Positions 30,029 through 37,860 of a stretch of DNA of 64,000 nucleotides are shown piece by piece. Below the pieces are notes generated by a model, which did not search any database, was not told the origin of the DNA, and was given only the letters and a program-made list of their open reading frames with translations. Every line of letters starts with the position of its first letter. The first letter of the stretch is position 1. Origin of the DNA: Streptomyces calvus (GTDB lineage: Bacteria > Actinomycetota > Actinomycetes > Streptomycetales > Streptomycetaceae). The stretch is from assembly GCF_006782915.1 (NCBI RefSeq), contig NZ_VCNP01000043.1, positions 248,001 to 312,000 of the forward strand, written 5' to 3'. The position numbers and the translations under genes are program-made.

Positions 30029-31549
30029 ATGGCCGAGCACGGACATGAGCATGTGCGGGTGGCGGTGGTCGGGTCGGGGTTCGGCGGACTCGGGGCCGCC
30101 GTACGGCTGCGGCGTGAGGGAATCACCGACTTCGTCGTCCTGGAACGGGCGGGCAGCGTCGGCGGCACCTGGCGCGACAACAGCTACCCCGGATGCGCGT
30201 GCGACGTGCCGTCGCACCTGTACTCCTTCTCCTTCGCGCCCAACCCCGACTGGCCCCGCTCCTTCTCCGGACAGGAGCACATCCGGGCCTACCTGGAGCA
30301 CGTCACCGACGTCTTCGGACTGCGGCCCCACATCCGCTTCAACTCCGAGGTGAAGCGGATGACGTGGGACACCGAGCGGCTGCGCTGGGACATCGAGACC
30401 AGCAGCGGCCACCTCAGCGCCGACGTGGTCGTGTCCGCGACCGGCCCGCTGTCCGACCCGAAGATCCCCGACGTCCCGGGCCTGGACACCTTCCCCGGCA
30501 AGGTGTTCCACTCCGCCCGCTGGGACCACGACTACGACCTGCGCGGCAAGCGGGTCGCCATGATCGGCACCGGCGCGTCCGCGATCCAGATCGTGCCCGC
30601 CATCCAGCCCGAGGTCGCGCAGCTGACCCTCTTCCAGCGCACGCCCGCCTGGGTGCTGCCCCGCATGGACCGCCCCATCAGCGGCGCCGAGCGCGCCCTG
30701 CACCGCGCGCTGCCCTTCACCACCAAGCTGCGCCGCGGACTGCTGTGGGGCGTACGGGAGTTGCAGGTGCAGGCGTTCACCAAGCACCCCGGCGAGCTCG
30801 GCTTCGTCGAGCAGCTGGCCAAGCGCAACATGGGCCGGGCGATCAAGGATCCGGCCCTGCGCGCCAAACTCACCCCGGACTACCGCATCGGCTGCAAGCG
30901 GATCCTGCTGTCCAGCACCTACTACCCGGCGCTCGCGCAGCCCAACGTGGACGTCGTCGCCGGGCTGAGCGAGGTGCGCGGGTCGACCCTGGTGGCGGCC
31001 GACGGCACCGAGACCGAGGTCGACGCGATCGTGTTCGGCACCGGGTTCCACGTGACCGACATGCCCATCGCCGAGCGGGTCGTCGGGGCCGAGGGCAGGA
31101 CCCTCGCCGAGACCTGGGCGGGCGGGATGCAGGCGCTGCGCGGCGCCTCGGCCGCCGGGTTCCCCAACTGGATGACGATCATCGGGCCCAACACCGGCCT
31201 CGGGAACTCCTCCATGATCCTCATGATCGAGTCCCAGCTGAACTACATGGCCGACTACCTCCGCCAGCTCGACGTCCTCGGCGGCCGGGCCGCCCTCGAC
31301 GCCCGCCCCAGCGCCGTGAGCGCCTGGAACCACCGGGTGCAGGAGCGGATGAAGCGCACCGTGTGGAACACCGGCGGCTGCACCAGCTGGTACCTGGACG
31401 CCAGTGGACGCAACACCACCATCTGGCCCGGTACGACGAGCGAGTTCCGGCGTGCGACGCGCAGCGTGGACCTCGCCGAGTACGCGGTGCTGCGGGCGCC
31501 GGCCGGAACCGGCGACGCCGACCGGGAGAACGCCGAGGTGACCGCATGA
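30029..31549 (+). CDS. Flavin-containing (Baeyer-Villiger-type) monooxygenase
   Basis: A 506-residue FAD/NADPH monooxygenase. It shows the FAD Rossmann motif VAVVGSGFGGLGAA, GGTWRDNSYPGCACDVPSHLYSFSF, the Baeyer-Villiger fingerprint FPGKVFHSARWD and the NADPH motif MIGTGASAIQIVP. It is in the same class as mycobacterial MymA. ATG 30029 has GGAGG 7 nt upstream. It is coupled by ATGA overlap to a hydrolase and then an SDR, which suggests ketone or long-chain alcohol oxidation followed by ester hydrolysis. Confidence 0.92.
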   Translation: MAEHGHEHVRVAVVGSGFGGLGAAVRLRREGITDFVVLERAGSVGGTWRDNSYPGCACDVPSHLYSFSFAPNPDWPRSFSGQEHIRAYLEHVTDVFGLRPHIRFNSEVKRMTWDTERLRWDIETSSGHLSADVVVSATGPLSDPKIPDVPGLDTFPGKVFHSARWDHDYDLRGKRVAMIGTGASAIQIVPAIQPEVAQLTLFQRTPAWVLPRMDRPISGAERALHRALPFTTKLRRGLLWGVRELQVQAFTKHPGELGFVEQLAKRNMGRAIKDPALRAKLTPDYRIGCKRILLSSTYYPALAQPNVDVVAGLSEVRGSTLVAADGTETEVDAIVFGTGFHVTDMPIAERVVGAEGRTLAETWAGGMQALRGASAAGFPNWMTIIGPNTGLGNSSMILMIESQLNYMADYLRQLDVLGGRAALDARPSAVSAWNHRVQERMKRTVWNTGGCTSWYLDASGRNTTIWPGTTSEFRRATRSVDLAEYAVLRAPAGTGDADRENAEVTA

Positions 31550-32484
31550 GCCGCCTCACCCACGTCACCTCCGGCCCGTACGCCCCGCCCGCCGCCGCCC
31601 GCGAACTCACCGCCCGGTCCGCCGACGGCACCCGGCTGCACGTCGAGGTGCACGGGCCCGCGGAGGCGCCCGCGGTCGTCCTCTCCCACGGCTGGACCTG
31701 CTCCACCGCCTTCTGGGCGGCGCAGATCCGCGAACTGGCCGCCGACCACCGGGTCATCGCCTACGACCAGCGCGGCCACGGACGGACGCCCGCGAGCCCC
31801 GCGTGCAGCACGGACGCGCTCGCCGACGACCTGGAGGCCGTGCTCTCCGCCACCCTCGCGCCCGGTGAACGGGCCGTGATCGCCGGGCACTCCATGGGCG
31901 GGATGACGGTCATGGCCGCCGCCGCCCGGCCCGTCTTCCGCGCGCACGCCGCGGCCGTCCTGCTGTGCAGCACCGGCAGTTCGCGGCTGGTCGCCGAGTC
32001 GACCGTGGTGCCGATACGGCCGGGGCGGGCCCGCACCTGGCTGACCCGGCAGATCCTCGGCTCCCGCGTACCGCTCGGGCCGGTCACACCGCTCGCCCGC
32101 CGGATCCTCAGGTACGGGACCATGGGCCCGGCGTCGGCACCGGACATGATCGAGGCGTGCGCCCGGATCGTGCACGCCTGCCCGCGCACCGTCCGCCACG
32201 CCTGGTCGCACGTGCTCGCCACGCTCGACCTCGGTCACGGCGTACGGGAGTTGCGGGTGCCCACGGAGATCGTCGTCGGCACCGCCGACCGGCTCACCCC
32301 GCCCGTGCACGCCCGCGAACTGGCCGCCGCGCTGCCGCAGTGCACCGGCGTCACCGAACTGCCCGGCATCGGCCACATGACACCCGTCGAGGCGCCCGGC
32401 ACGGTCACCGGCAGGATCCGGGACCTCGTCGCCACCCATGTGACCGCCCACCAGCCCGCCGTACCCGCCGAGGAGAGCGCATGA
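31546..32484 (+). CDS. Alpha/beta hydrolase
   Basis: A 312-residue hydrolase with HGWTCSTAFWAAQIRELAADHRVIAYDQRGHGRT, the nucleophile elbow GHSMGGMT (Ser in GHSMG), the acid GTADRLTPP and catalytic His in GIGHMTPVEAP. It lies between the monooxygenase and SDR with 4 bp overlaps on each side. It would be suited to hydrolyse the ester or lactone made by the monooxygenase; this role is inferred from the gene order. Confidence 0.92.
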   Translation: MSRLTHVTSGPYAPPAAARELTARSADGTRLHVEVHGPAEAPAVVLSHGWTCSTAFWAAQIRELAADHRVIAYDQRGHGRTPASPACSTDALADDLEAVLSATLAPGERAVIAGHSMGGMTVMAAAARPVFRAHAAAVLLCSTGSSRLVAESTVVPIRPGRARTWLTRQILGSRVPLGPVTPLARRILRYGTMGPASAPDMIEACARIVHACPRTVRHAWSHVLATLDLGHGVRELRVPTEIVVGTADRLTPPVHARELAAALPQCTGVTELPGIGHMTPVEAPGTVTGRIRDLVATHVTAHQPAVPAEESA

Positions 32485-33365
32485 GCAGGGTCAGTCTCGA
32501 AGGAAAGGTCGCCGTCGTCACCGGAGCGGCGCGCGGTGTCGGGGAGTTGCTGGCCCGCAAGCTCTCCGCGCGCGGGGTGCGGGTGGCGCTGGTCGGGCTG
32601 GAGCCGGACGCGCTCAAGGACGTCTCCGCGCGGCTGCACAGCGACAGCGACCACTGGTACGCCGACGTCACCGACCACGAGGCGATGGCCCGGGTCGCGG
32701 CGGAGGTCAAGGCGCGGTTCGGCAGGGTCGACATCGTCGTCGCCAACGCCGGTGTGGCGACCGGCGGTCCGTTCATCGAGTCCGACCCGGAGGCCTGGCG
32801 GCGGGTGATCGAGGTGAACCTGATCGGATCGGCGGTCACCGCGCGGGCGTTCCTGCCGCAGCTCGTCGAGAGCCGCGGCTACCTCCTCCAGATCGCCTCG
32901 CTCGCCGCGATCACCCCGGCGCCGATGATGAGCGCGTACTGCGCCTCCAAGTCCGGTGTGGAGGCGTACGCGCACAGCCTGCGGGCCGAGGTCGGGTACC
33001 GGGGCGTGAAGGTCGGCGTCGGCTATCTGTCGTGGACCGACACGGACATGGTGCGCGGGGCCGATCAGGACGACGTGATGCGGGAGTTGCGGCAGCGGCT
33101 GCCGTGGCCGTCCAACAAGACCTATCCGCTGGGCCCGGCGGTGGACCGGCTGGTGGCCGGGATCGAGCGGCGGTCGGCTCATGTGTACGGGCAGTGGTGG
33201 CTGCGCGGCATGCAGGGCGTCCGCGGCTACCTGCCGGCGCTCATCGGGAGCGTGGGCCAGCGGGAGATGCGGCGGTTCGCGGACCGGCTCGCCGACGTCC
33301 GCACCGGGCTGGTCGGGGCGGGCGGCAACGCCGACGAGCAGCACCGCGCCACGGTGCGTGACTGA
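32481..33365 (+). CDS. Short-chain dehydrogenase/reductase
   Basis: A classical SDR (294 residues) with the NAD(P) motif TGAARGVGELL, NAGVATGG and catalytic S-Y-K (IASLAA, YCASK). The C-terminal part is longer than in most SDRs (about 40 extra residues) and resembles SadH-type enzymes. It ends the three-gene operon. It should interconvert the alcohol and ketone substrates of the monooxygenase. Confidence 0.92.
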   Translation: MSRVSLEGKVAVVTGAARGVGELLARKLSARGVRVALVGLEPDALKDVSARLHSDSDHWYADVTDHEAMARVAAEVKARFGRVDIVVANAGVATGGPFIESDPEAWRRVIEVNLIGSAVTARAFLPQLVESRGYLLQIASLAAITPAPMMSAYCASKSGVEAYAHSLRAEVGYRGVKVGVGYLSWTDTDMVRGADQDDVMRELRQRLPWPSNKTYPLGPAVDRLVAGIERRSAHVYGQWWLRGMQGVRGYLPALIGSVGQREMRRFADRLADVRTGLVGAGGNADEQHRATVRD

Positions 33366-33440
33366 TCGACATGCGCAGGGTGACGGCCCGTGTGAATCTG
33401 GTCGGGCAAGTTCCCCCACCCCACACGGGAGTGAACCCAC

Positions 33441-33620
33441 ATGGGCATGAAGGACCAGTTCCAGGAGAAGTCCGAGCAGTTCCAGCAGCAGGCGAAGCAG
33501 CGCGCCCAGCAGGGCAAGGAGCAGCTGCAGAACCGTGGCCGCCGCCGGGACGAGGACATGGACGAGCCGCAGCGCGGGCGCGAGTCCGAGGACCGTCTCG
33601 ACCAGGACTACGACGCCTGA
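33441..33620 (+). CDS. Small glutamine-rich hydrophilic protein
   Basis: A 59-residue ORF: MGMKDQFQEKSEQFQQQAKQ, then a Lys/Gln/Arg-rich helix and an acidic C terminus ending DRLDQDYDA. It resembles CsbD-like or stress-induced small Streptomyces proteins in composition (no family assigned). GGGAG lies 9 nt before ATG, and a strong terminator follows 31 nt after the stop, which supports a real gene. Confidence 0.7.
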   Translation: MGMKDQFQEKSEQFQQQAKQRAQQGKEQLQNRGRRRDEDMDEPQRGRESEDRLDQDYDA

Positions 33621-33651
33621 CGCCCGACGCCTGACGTCGTGCGCCGCAGCG

Positions 33652-33682
33652 GAAGGGGTGCCCTGGCGAAGGGCACCCCTTC
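33652..33682. terminator. Bidirectional terminator between the small Gln-rich gene and the tricorn gene
   Basis: Perfect 13 bp stem (GAAGGGGTGCCCT / AGGGCACCCCTTC) with a 5 nt loop immediately next to the tricorn stop. Confidence 0.9.
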
Positions 33683-36600
33683 TCATGTTCTCGGCGGCAG
33701 CTTCGGACGGGAGCGGTCGGGGACGTCGCGGTAGGACGGGGGTGTGGCCGGCGGGTTGGTCTCCAGCAGCTCCAGGGCCAGCCGTACGGCGTCGTCGAGC
33801 TGGGCGTAGCGGCCCTCGGCCCAGTCCAGCGGGGTGCGCAGCGCCTCCAGGTCGGGGGCGACGCCCTTGTTCTCCACCGACCAGCCGTACGCGTCGAACC
33901 AGGCCGCGTTCATCGGCACCGTGATCACCGTGCCGTCCCCGAGCCGGTGCCGGCCGGTCATGCCGACCACGCCGCCCCAGGTGCGCTGGCCCACCACCGG
34001 GCCCAGCCGCAGCAGTTTGAACGCGGCGGTGATCATGTCGCCGTCGGAGCTGGTCGCCTCGTCCGCCAGCGCCACCACCGGCCCGCGCGGGGCGTTGGAG
34101 GCGTACGAGACGGGCTGGGCGTCGCGGGTGAGGTCCCAGCCGATGATGGTGCGGGTCAGCTTCTCGACGACGAGTTCGCTGATGTGGCCGCCGGCGTTGC
34201 CGCGCACGTCCACGATCAGCGCGGGCCGGGACATCTCCATGCGCAGGTCGCGGTTGAACTGGGCCCAGCCCGAGCCGCCCATGTCGGGGATGTGCAGGTA
34301 GCCGCACCGGCCGCCGCTCAACCTCCGTACCACGGCACGGCGTTTGGCCACCCAGTCCTGGTAGCGCAGCGGCGTCTCGTCGACCAGCGGGACGACCGCG
34401 ACCCGCCGCGGCGGGGCCTCGTCCTGCGGGTCCGAAGCGCCGTCCGCGTGAGGGCCGTTGCGGTCGGCGGCCGGGCGGAAGGTCAGCTCCACCGTCGTAC
34501 CGCCCGCACCCGCGAGCAGCGGGTACGGGCCGGTGACCGGGTCGACCGGGCGGCCGTCGACATGGGTGAGGACCGCGCCCTCGCGGATGCCGGTGCCGGC
34601 CAGCGGTGAGCGGGCCCGGGAGTCGGAGGAGTCGCCGGGCAGGATCCGCTTGACCGTCCAGCCGTCCTCCCGGGGCACGAGGCCGGCGCCGAGCAGGCCC
34701 TGCGGGCGCTGGTAGTGCGGCGGGCCCTCGTTGCGGCGGGCGGCGGTGACATAGGCGTGGGAGGTGCCGAGTTCGCCGAGGACCTCGCGCAGCAGATCGG
34801 CGAACTCGTCCGGCGTGGCGACCCGTTCGACCAGCGGGCGGTACTGGTCCAGGACCGCGTCCCAGTCGATGCCGCACATGCCGGGCTCCCAGAAGTAGGC
34901 GCGGATCAGCCGCCCGGCCTCCGCGTACGCCTGGCGCCACTCGGCCGCCGGGTCCACCTCGTGCAGGATGCGCCGGGAGTCGATCCACACCGTGGAGTCG
35001 CTGTCGCCGGGCTCGGTGGCGGGCACCGCGCGCAGCTCGCCCTCGTCGGCCACGACCAGCCGGGTGCCGTCGCCGCTGACCGCGAAGAAGTCCAGGTTGG
35101 CGACGAGTTCGGACTTCCGTGCCCGGCCGATGGAGAAGTGCTCCAGGGTGGGCCGGCCGCTGGTGTCGTCCGGGTTGGCGAAGGTCTCGCCGAGCGCGCC
35201 GGAGATCGGCCAGCGCAGCCACACCAGCCCGCAGCCCGCGACCGGATACAGCCCCGAGTACTTGGAGGCGGCGACCGGGAACGGCGTGACCCTGCTCTCC
35301 AGGCCCTCCGCCTCCACGGTCACCGTGCCGCTCTCGCCGCCCTCCCCGGCGTCCTCGCGCTCCACCGGGTCCAGACCCCCGGCCGCCGGCCGGCCCTCGG
35401 GGTTCAGCGCGAACGGCGACGGCGTCGCGGAGGACAGCGGCACCAGGTACGGGCGGCAGCCCAGCGGGAACGACAGGTCGCCGGTGTGCACGTCGTACAC
35501 CGGGTCGAAGCCGCGCCAGGACAGGAAGGCGAGATAGCGGCCGTCCCGGGTGAAGACCGGATTCTCGTCCTCGAAGCGGCCGTTGGTGACGTCGACGACC
35601 AGCCGGTCGGCGATCCGGGCGAGTTTGATCTGCCGCAGCGACCGCCCGATGCCCGGGTGGGACCAGGCCAGCCACGCCCCGTCGGGGGAGAAGGCGAGGT
35701 CGCGCACCGGGCCGTTGACCGAGCGGATCAGCTCGGTGACCTCGCCGGCCGGGCCGTCCGCCGACTCGCCGGTACCGACCAGCAGCAGCCGTCCGTCGTG
35801 CGCGGCGACGGCCAGCCGGTCCCCGTCCGGGTCGGACACCATCTCCAGCACCCGGCCCAGCCTCCCGGCGGCCAGCCGCCGGGGCGGGCGCTGGCCGCTG
35901 GCCCGGGGCAGCGAGGCGATCTCGACGGCGTCCTCGCCCTCGGCGTCCGTCACGTAGGCGACCCGACCGCCGGCGCCGAGCATCTCCGGCAGCCGCACCC
36001 GGACGCCCGGGGTGTCGGTGAGGGTGCGGGCGGGGCCGTCGCGGTGGGTGAGCCAGTACAGGCTGCCGCGGACGACGACGGCGCTGGCCCGGCCGGTCTC
36101 GTCGACGGAGATGCCGTCGAGGTGCCGGGCGGCCGGCACCTGGTAGCGGCGGCGTCCGGCGCGCGGGCCGCTCAGCGTCACGTCGAGGCGGCGTGGGACG
36201 GAACCCGGGGACAGGTCGTCCACCAGCCACAGGTCGCCGGCGCACTGGTAGACGACCCGGATGCCGTCGCCGGAGGCGTGCCGGGCGTAGAAGGCGTCGT
36301 GGTCGGTGTGGCGGCGCAGGTCGGAGCCGTCGTACGCGCACGAGTAGAGGTTGCCGACGCCCTCGTGGTCGGAGAGGAAGGCGATCCGGCCGTCGACGAA
36401 CATCGGCGAGTGCAGATGGCCGCCGAGCCCTTCGAGCAGCCGCCGGCCGTGCAGCCACAGCCTGCCCGTGGCGCCGCCCCGGTAGCGCTTCCAGGAGGCC
36501 GGTTCGTGCGGCGGGGTGCCGGTGAGCAGCAGCGATTTGCGCTCCCCGGCGATGTCGGCGACCTGGAGGTCGGAGACCGGGCCCCAGGGCAGCTTGCGGC

Positions 36601-36997
36601 CGGGGCTGCCGTCGCAGCCGAGCTTGTAGGCCCAGGTGAAGTGGGAGAACGGTTCGCCGTGCGAGGCGACGGCGAGGATCTCGGCGTGACCGTCCTCGTC
36701 GGGCGGCGTCCAGCCGCAGACCCGGGTGTCGGCGTTGCCCCAGTAGGTGAGGCGTTCGCCCGGTCCGCCGTCCACCGGGACGAGGTGCACCTCCGGGTCG
36801 AGGCTGCGCCAGCTCGTGTACGCGATGTGGCGGCCGTCGGGGGAGAAGCGGGGGTGGCCGAGCCGGGTGCGGTCGACGGTGAGCCGCCAGGCGCGGCCCC
36901 GGCCGTCGAGCGGGGCGAGCCAGAGGTCGTCCTCGGCCACGAAGCACAGCAGGTCGTCCTTGAGGTGCGGCAGACGCAGATAGGTCACCCTCCCCAT
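33683..36997 (-). CDS. Tricorn-type protease, S41 family
   Basis: A large cytosolic protease (1104 residues). The N-terminal half holds two beta-propeller domains (repeated strands such as TVDRTRLGHPRFSPDGRHIAYTS and DLAFSPDGAWLAWSHPG), then a C1 helical domain, a PDZ domain (about 800-885; REGAVLTHVDGRPVDPVTG) and a C2 catalytic domain. Ser ~746/His ~747 (LGTSHAYV) and the nucleophile Ser ~984/Asp ~985 (EATSSDGDM) align with archaeal tricorn Ser745/His746 and Ser965/Asp966. It degrades oligopeptides made by the proteasome or Clp. ATG 36997 is preferred over the longer GTG start; a GGGA site is upstream. Confidence 0.9.
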   Translation of the reverse strand: MGRVTYLRLPHLKDDLLCFVAEDDLWLAPLDGRGRAWRLTVDRTRLGHPRFSPDGRHIAYTSWRSLDPEVHLVPVDGGPGERLTYWGNADTRVCGWTPPDEDGHAEILAVASHGEPFSHFTWAYKLGCDGSPGRKLPWGPVSDLQVADIAGERKSLLLTGTPPHEPASWKRYRGGATGRLWLHGRRLLEGLGGHLHSPMFVDGRIAFLSDHEGVGNLYSCAYDGSDLRRHTDHDAFYARHASGDGIRVVYQCAGDLWLVDDLSPGSVPRRLDVTLSGPRAGRRRYQVPAARHLDGISVDETGRASAVVVRGSLYWLTHRDGPARTLTDTPGVRVRLPEMLGAGGRVAYVTDAEGEDAVEIASLPRASGQRPPRRLAAGRLGRVLEMVSDPDGDRLAVAAHDGRLLLVGTGESADGPAGEVTELIRSVNGPVRDLAFSPDGAWLAWSHPGIGRSLRQIKLARIADRLVVDVTNGRFEDENPVFTRDGRYLAFLSWRGFDPVYDVHTGDLSFPLGCRPYLVPLSSATPSPFALNPEGRPAAGGLDPVEREDAGEGGESGTVTVEAEGLESRVTPFPVAASKYSGLYPVAGCGLVWLRWPISGALGETFANPDDTSGRPTLEHFSIGRARKSELVANLDFFAVSGDGTRLVVADEGELRAVPATEPGDSDSTVWIDSRRILHEVDPAAEWRQAYAEAGRLIRAYFWEPGMCGIDWDAVLDQYRPLVERVATPDEFADLLREVLGELGTSHAYVTAARRNEGPPHYQRPQGLLGAGLVPREDGWTVKRILPGDSSDSRARSPLAGTGIREGAVLTHVDGRPVDPVTGPYPLLAGAGGTTVELTFRPAADRNGPHADGASDPQDEAPPRRVAVVPLVDETPLRYQDWVAKRRAVVRRLSGGRCGYLHIPDMGGSGWAQFNRDLRMEMSRPALIVDVRGNAGGHISELVVEKLTRTIIGWDLTRDAQPVSYASNAPRGPVVALADEATSSDGDMITAAFKLLRLGPVVGQRTWGGVVGMTGRHRLGDGTVITVPMNAAWFDAYGWSVENKGVAPDLEALRTPLDWAEGRYAQLDDAVRLALELLETNPPATPPSYRDVPDRSRPKLPPRT

Positions 36998-37059
36998 GCT
37001 TTTCCCGGGTACGGACCCCGGCAACTTATGAGAAACCGACAACCGTGACGCAGAACACG

Positions 37060-37076
37060 AACGAAACCGTTTCGTT
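37060..37076. promoter_or_regulatory. Operator 1 of the TetR gene (perfect palindrome)
   Basis: AACGAAAC-C-GTTTCGTT is a perfect 8+1+8 palindrome. It lies upstream of the -10-like TATCGT at 37094-37099 and about 100 bp before the TetR start. Confidence 0.7.
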
Positions 37077-37107
37077 TCGCTAGCGGCCGGGAGTATCGTC
37101 GTACGTG

Positions 37108-37124
37108 TACGAAACCGTGTCGTT
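37108..37124. promoter_or_regulatory. Operator 2 of the TetR gene (near-palindrome)
   Basis: TACGAAAC-C-GTGTCGTT repeats the same half-sites 48 bp downstream of operator 1 with a single core mismatch. It covers the likely transcript start, which fits autorepression. Confidence 0.7.
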
Positions 37125-37161
37125 CGGCCCGGCCGGACGACGGAGCGGAAGGTGGGACGGG

Positions 37162-37761
37162 ATGAGTGACGTCGCGACGACACGTCGCAGCCGGATCACC
37201 CCCGAGCGCGAGGCCGAGCTGTACGCGGCCGTGCTCGACCTGCTCCGCGAGGTCGGCTACGACGCCGTCACCATGGACGCCGTGGCCGCCCGCACGAGGT
37301 CCAGCAAGGCCACCCTCTACCGCCAGTGGGGCGGCAAGGCCGAGCTGGTGGTCAGAGCGATGCGCAGCCAGAAACCCGGCGGCCTCGCCGACATCGACAC
37401 CGGTTCCCTCCGCGGCGACCTGCACGCCATCGCCGTACGTGAGGACGACTGCGCCATGGAGCAGAACGCCGCCCTGATGCGGGCGCTGGCCATGGCCGTC
37501 CACACCAACGACGACCTGCGCCAGGCGTTCAAGGAACTCCTGGTGGAACCGGAGATGGAGGAGTTCCGGCGCATGGTCCGGCGCGCGGTCGACCGGGGCG
37601 AGGTCCGCCCCGACAACCCGGCGCTGGAGTACCTGGTGCACATGCTCGTCGGCGCGTTCGCCACCCGGACGCTGATCGACGACCTGCCGCCCACCCGGGA
37701 CTTCCTGCTCTCGTACATCGACGCCGTGGTCCTCCCCGCCCTCGGCGTGCCCCTCCACTGA
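37162..37761 (+). CDS. TetR-family transcriptional repressor
   Basis: A 199-residue TetR protein: N-terminal HTH (about 12-60; TPEREAELYAAVLDLLREVGYDAVTMDAVAARTRSSKATLYRQWGGKAELV) and an all-helical ligand domain. ATG 37162 has AAGGTGGGACGGG upstream. It should bind the two CGAAACCG(T/G)TTCG-like operators upstream and control itself and the following MMPL exporter, 99 bp downstream on the same strand. Confidence 0.9.
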   Translation: MSDVATTRRSRITPEREAELYAAVLDLLREVGYDAVTMDAVAARTRSSKATLYRQWGGKAELVVRAMRSQKPGGLADIDTGSLRGDLHAIAVREDDCAMEQNAALMRALAMAVHTNDDLRQAFKELLVEPEMEEFRRMVRRAVDRGEVRPDNPALEYLVHMLVGAFATRTLIDDLPPTRDFLLSYIDAVVLPALGVPLH

Positions 37762-37860
37762 CCGTCCCCCAGTCAGCCACCACCTGACGTCACCGCTCAC
37801 GTCGTCGGGCTGATCACACCTGCCCCGAAGCAACCACGACCTGACCGGGAGTACGCCCTC

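Noticed and set aside
32235..36947. A 1570-codon minus-strand ORF overlapping the tricorn gene
   Set aside because: Its translation is Arg/Pro/Gly-rich without domains, and it lies in another frame of the tricorn gene; a GC-bias shadow.
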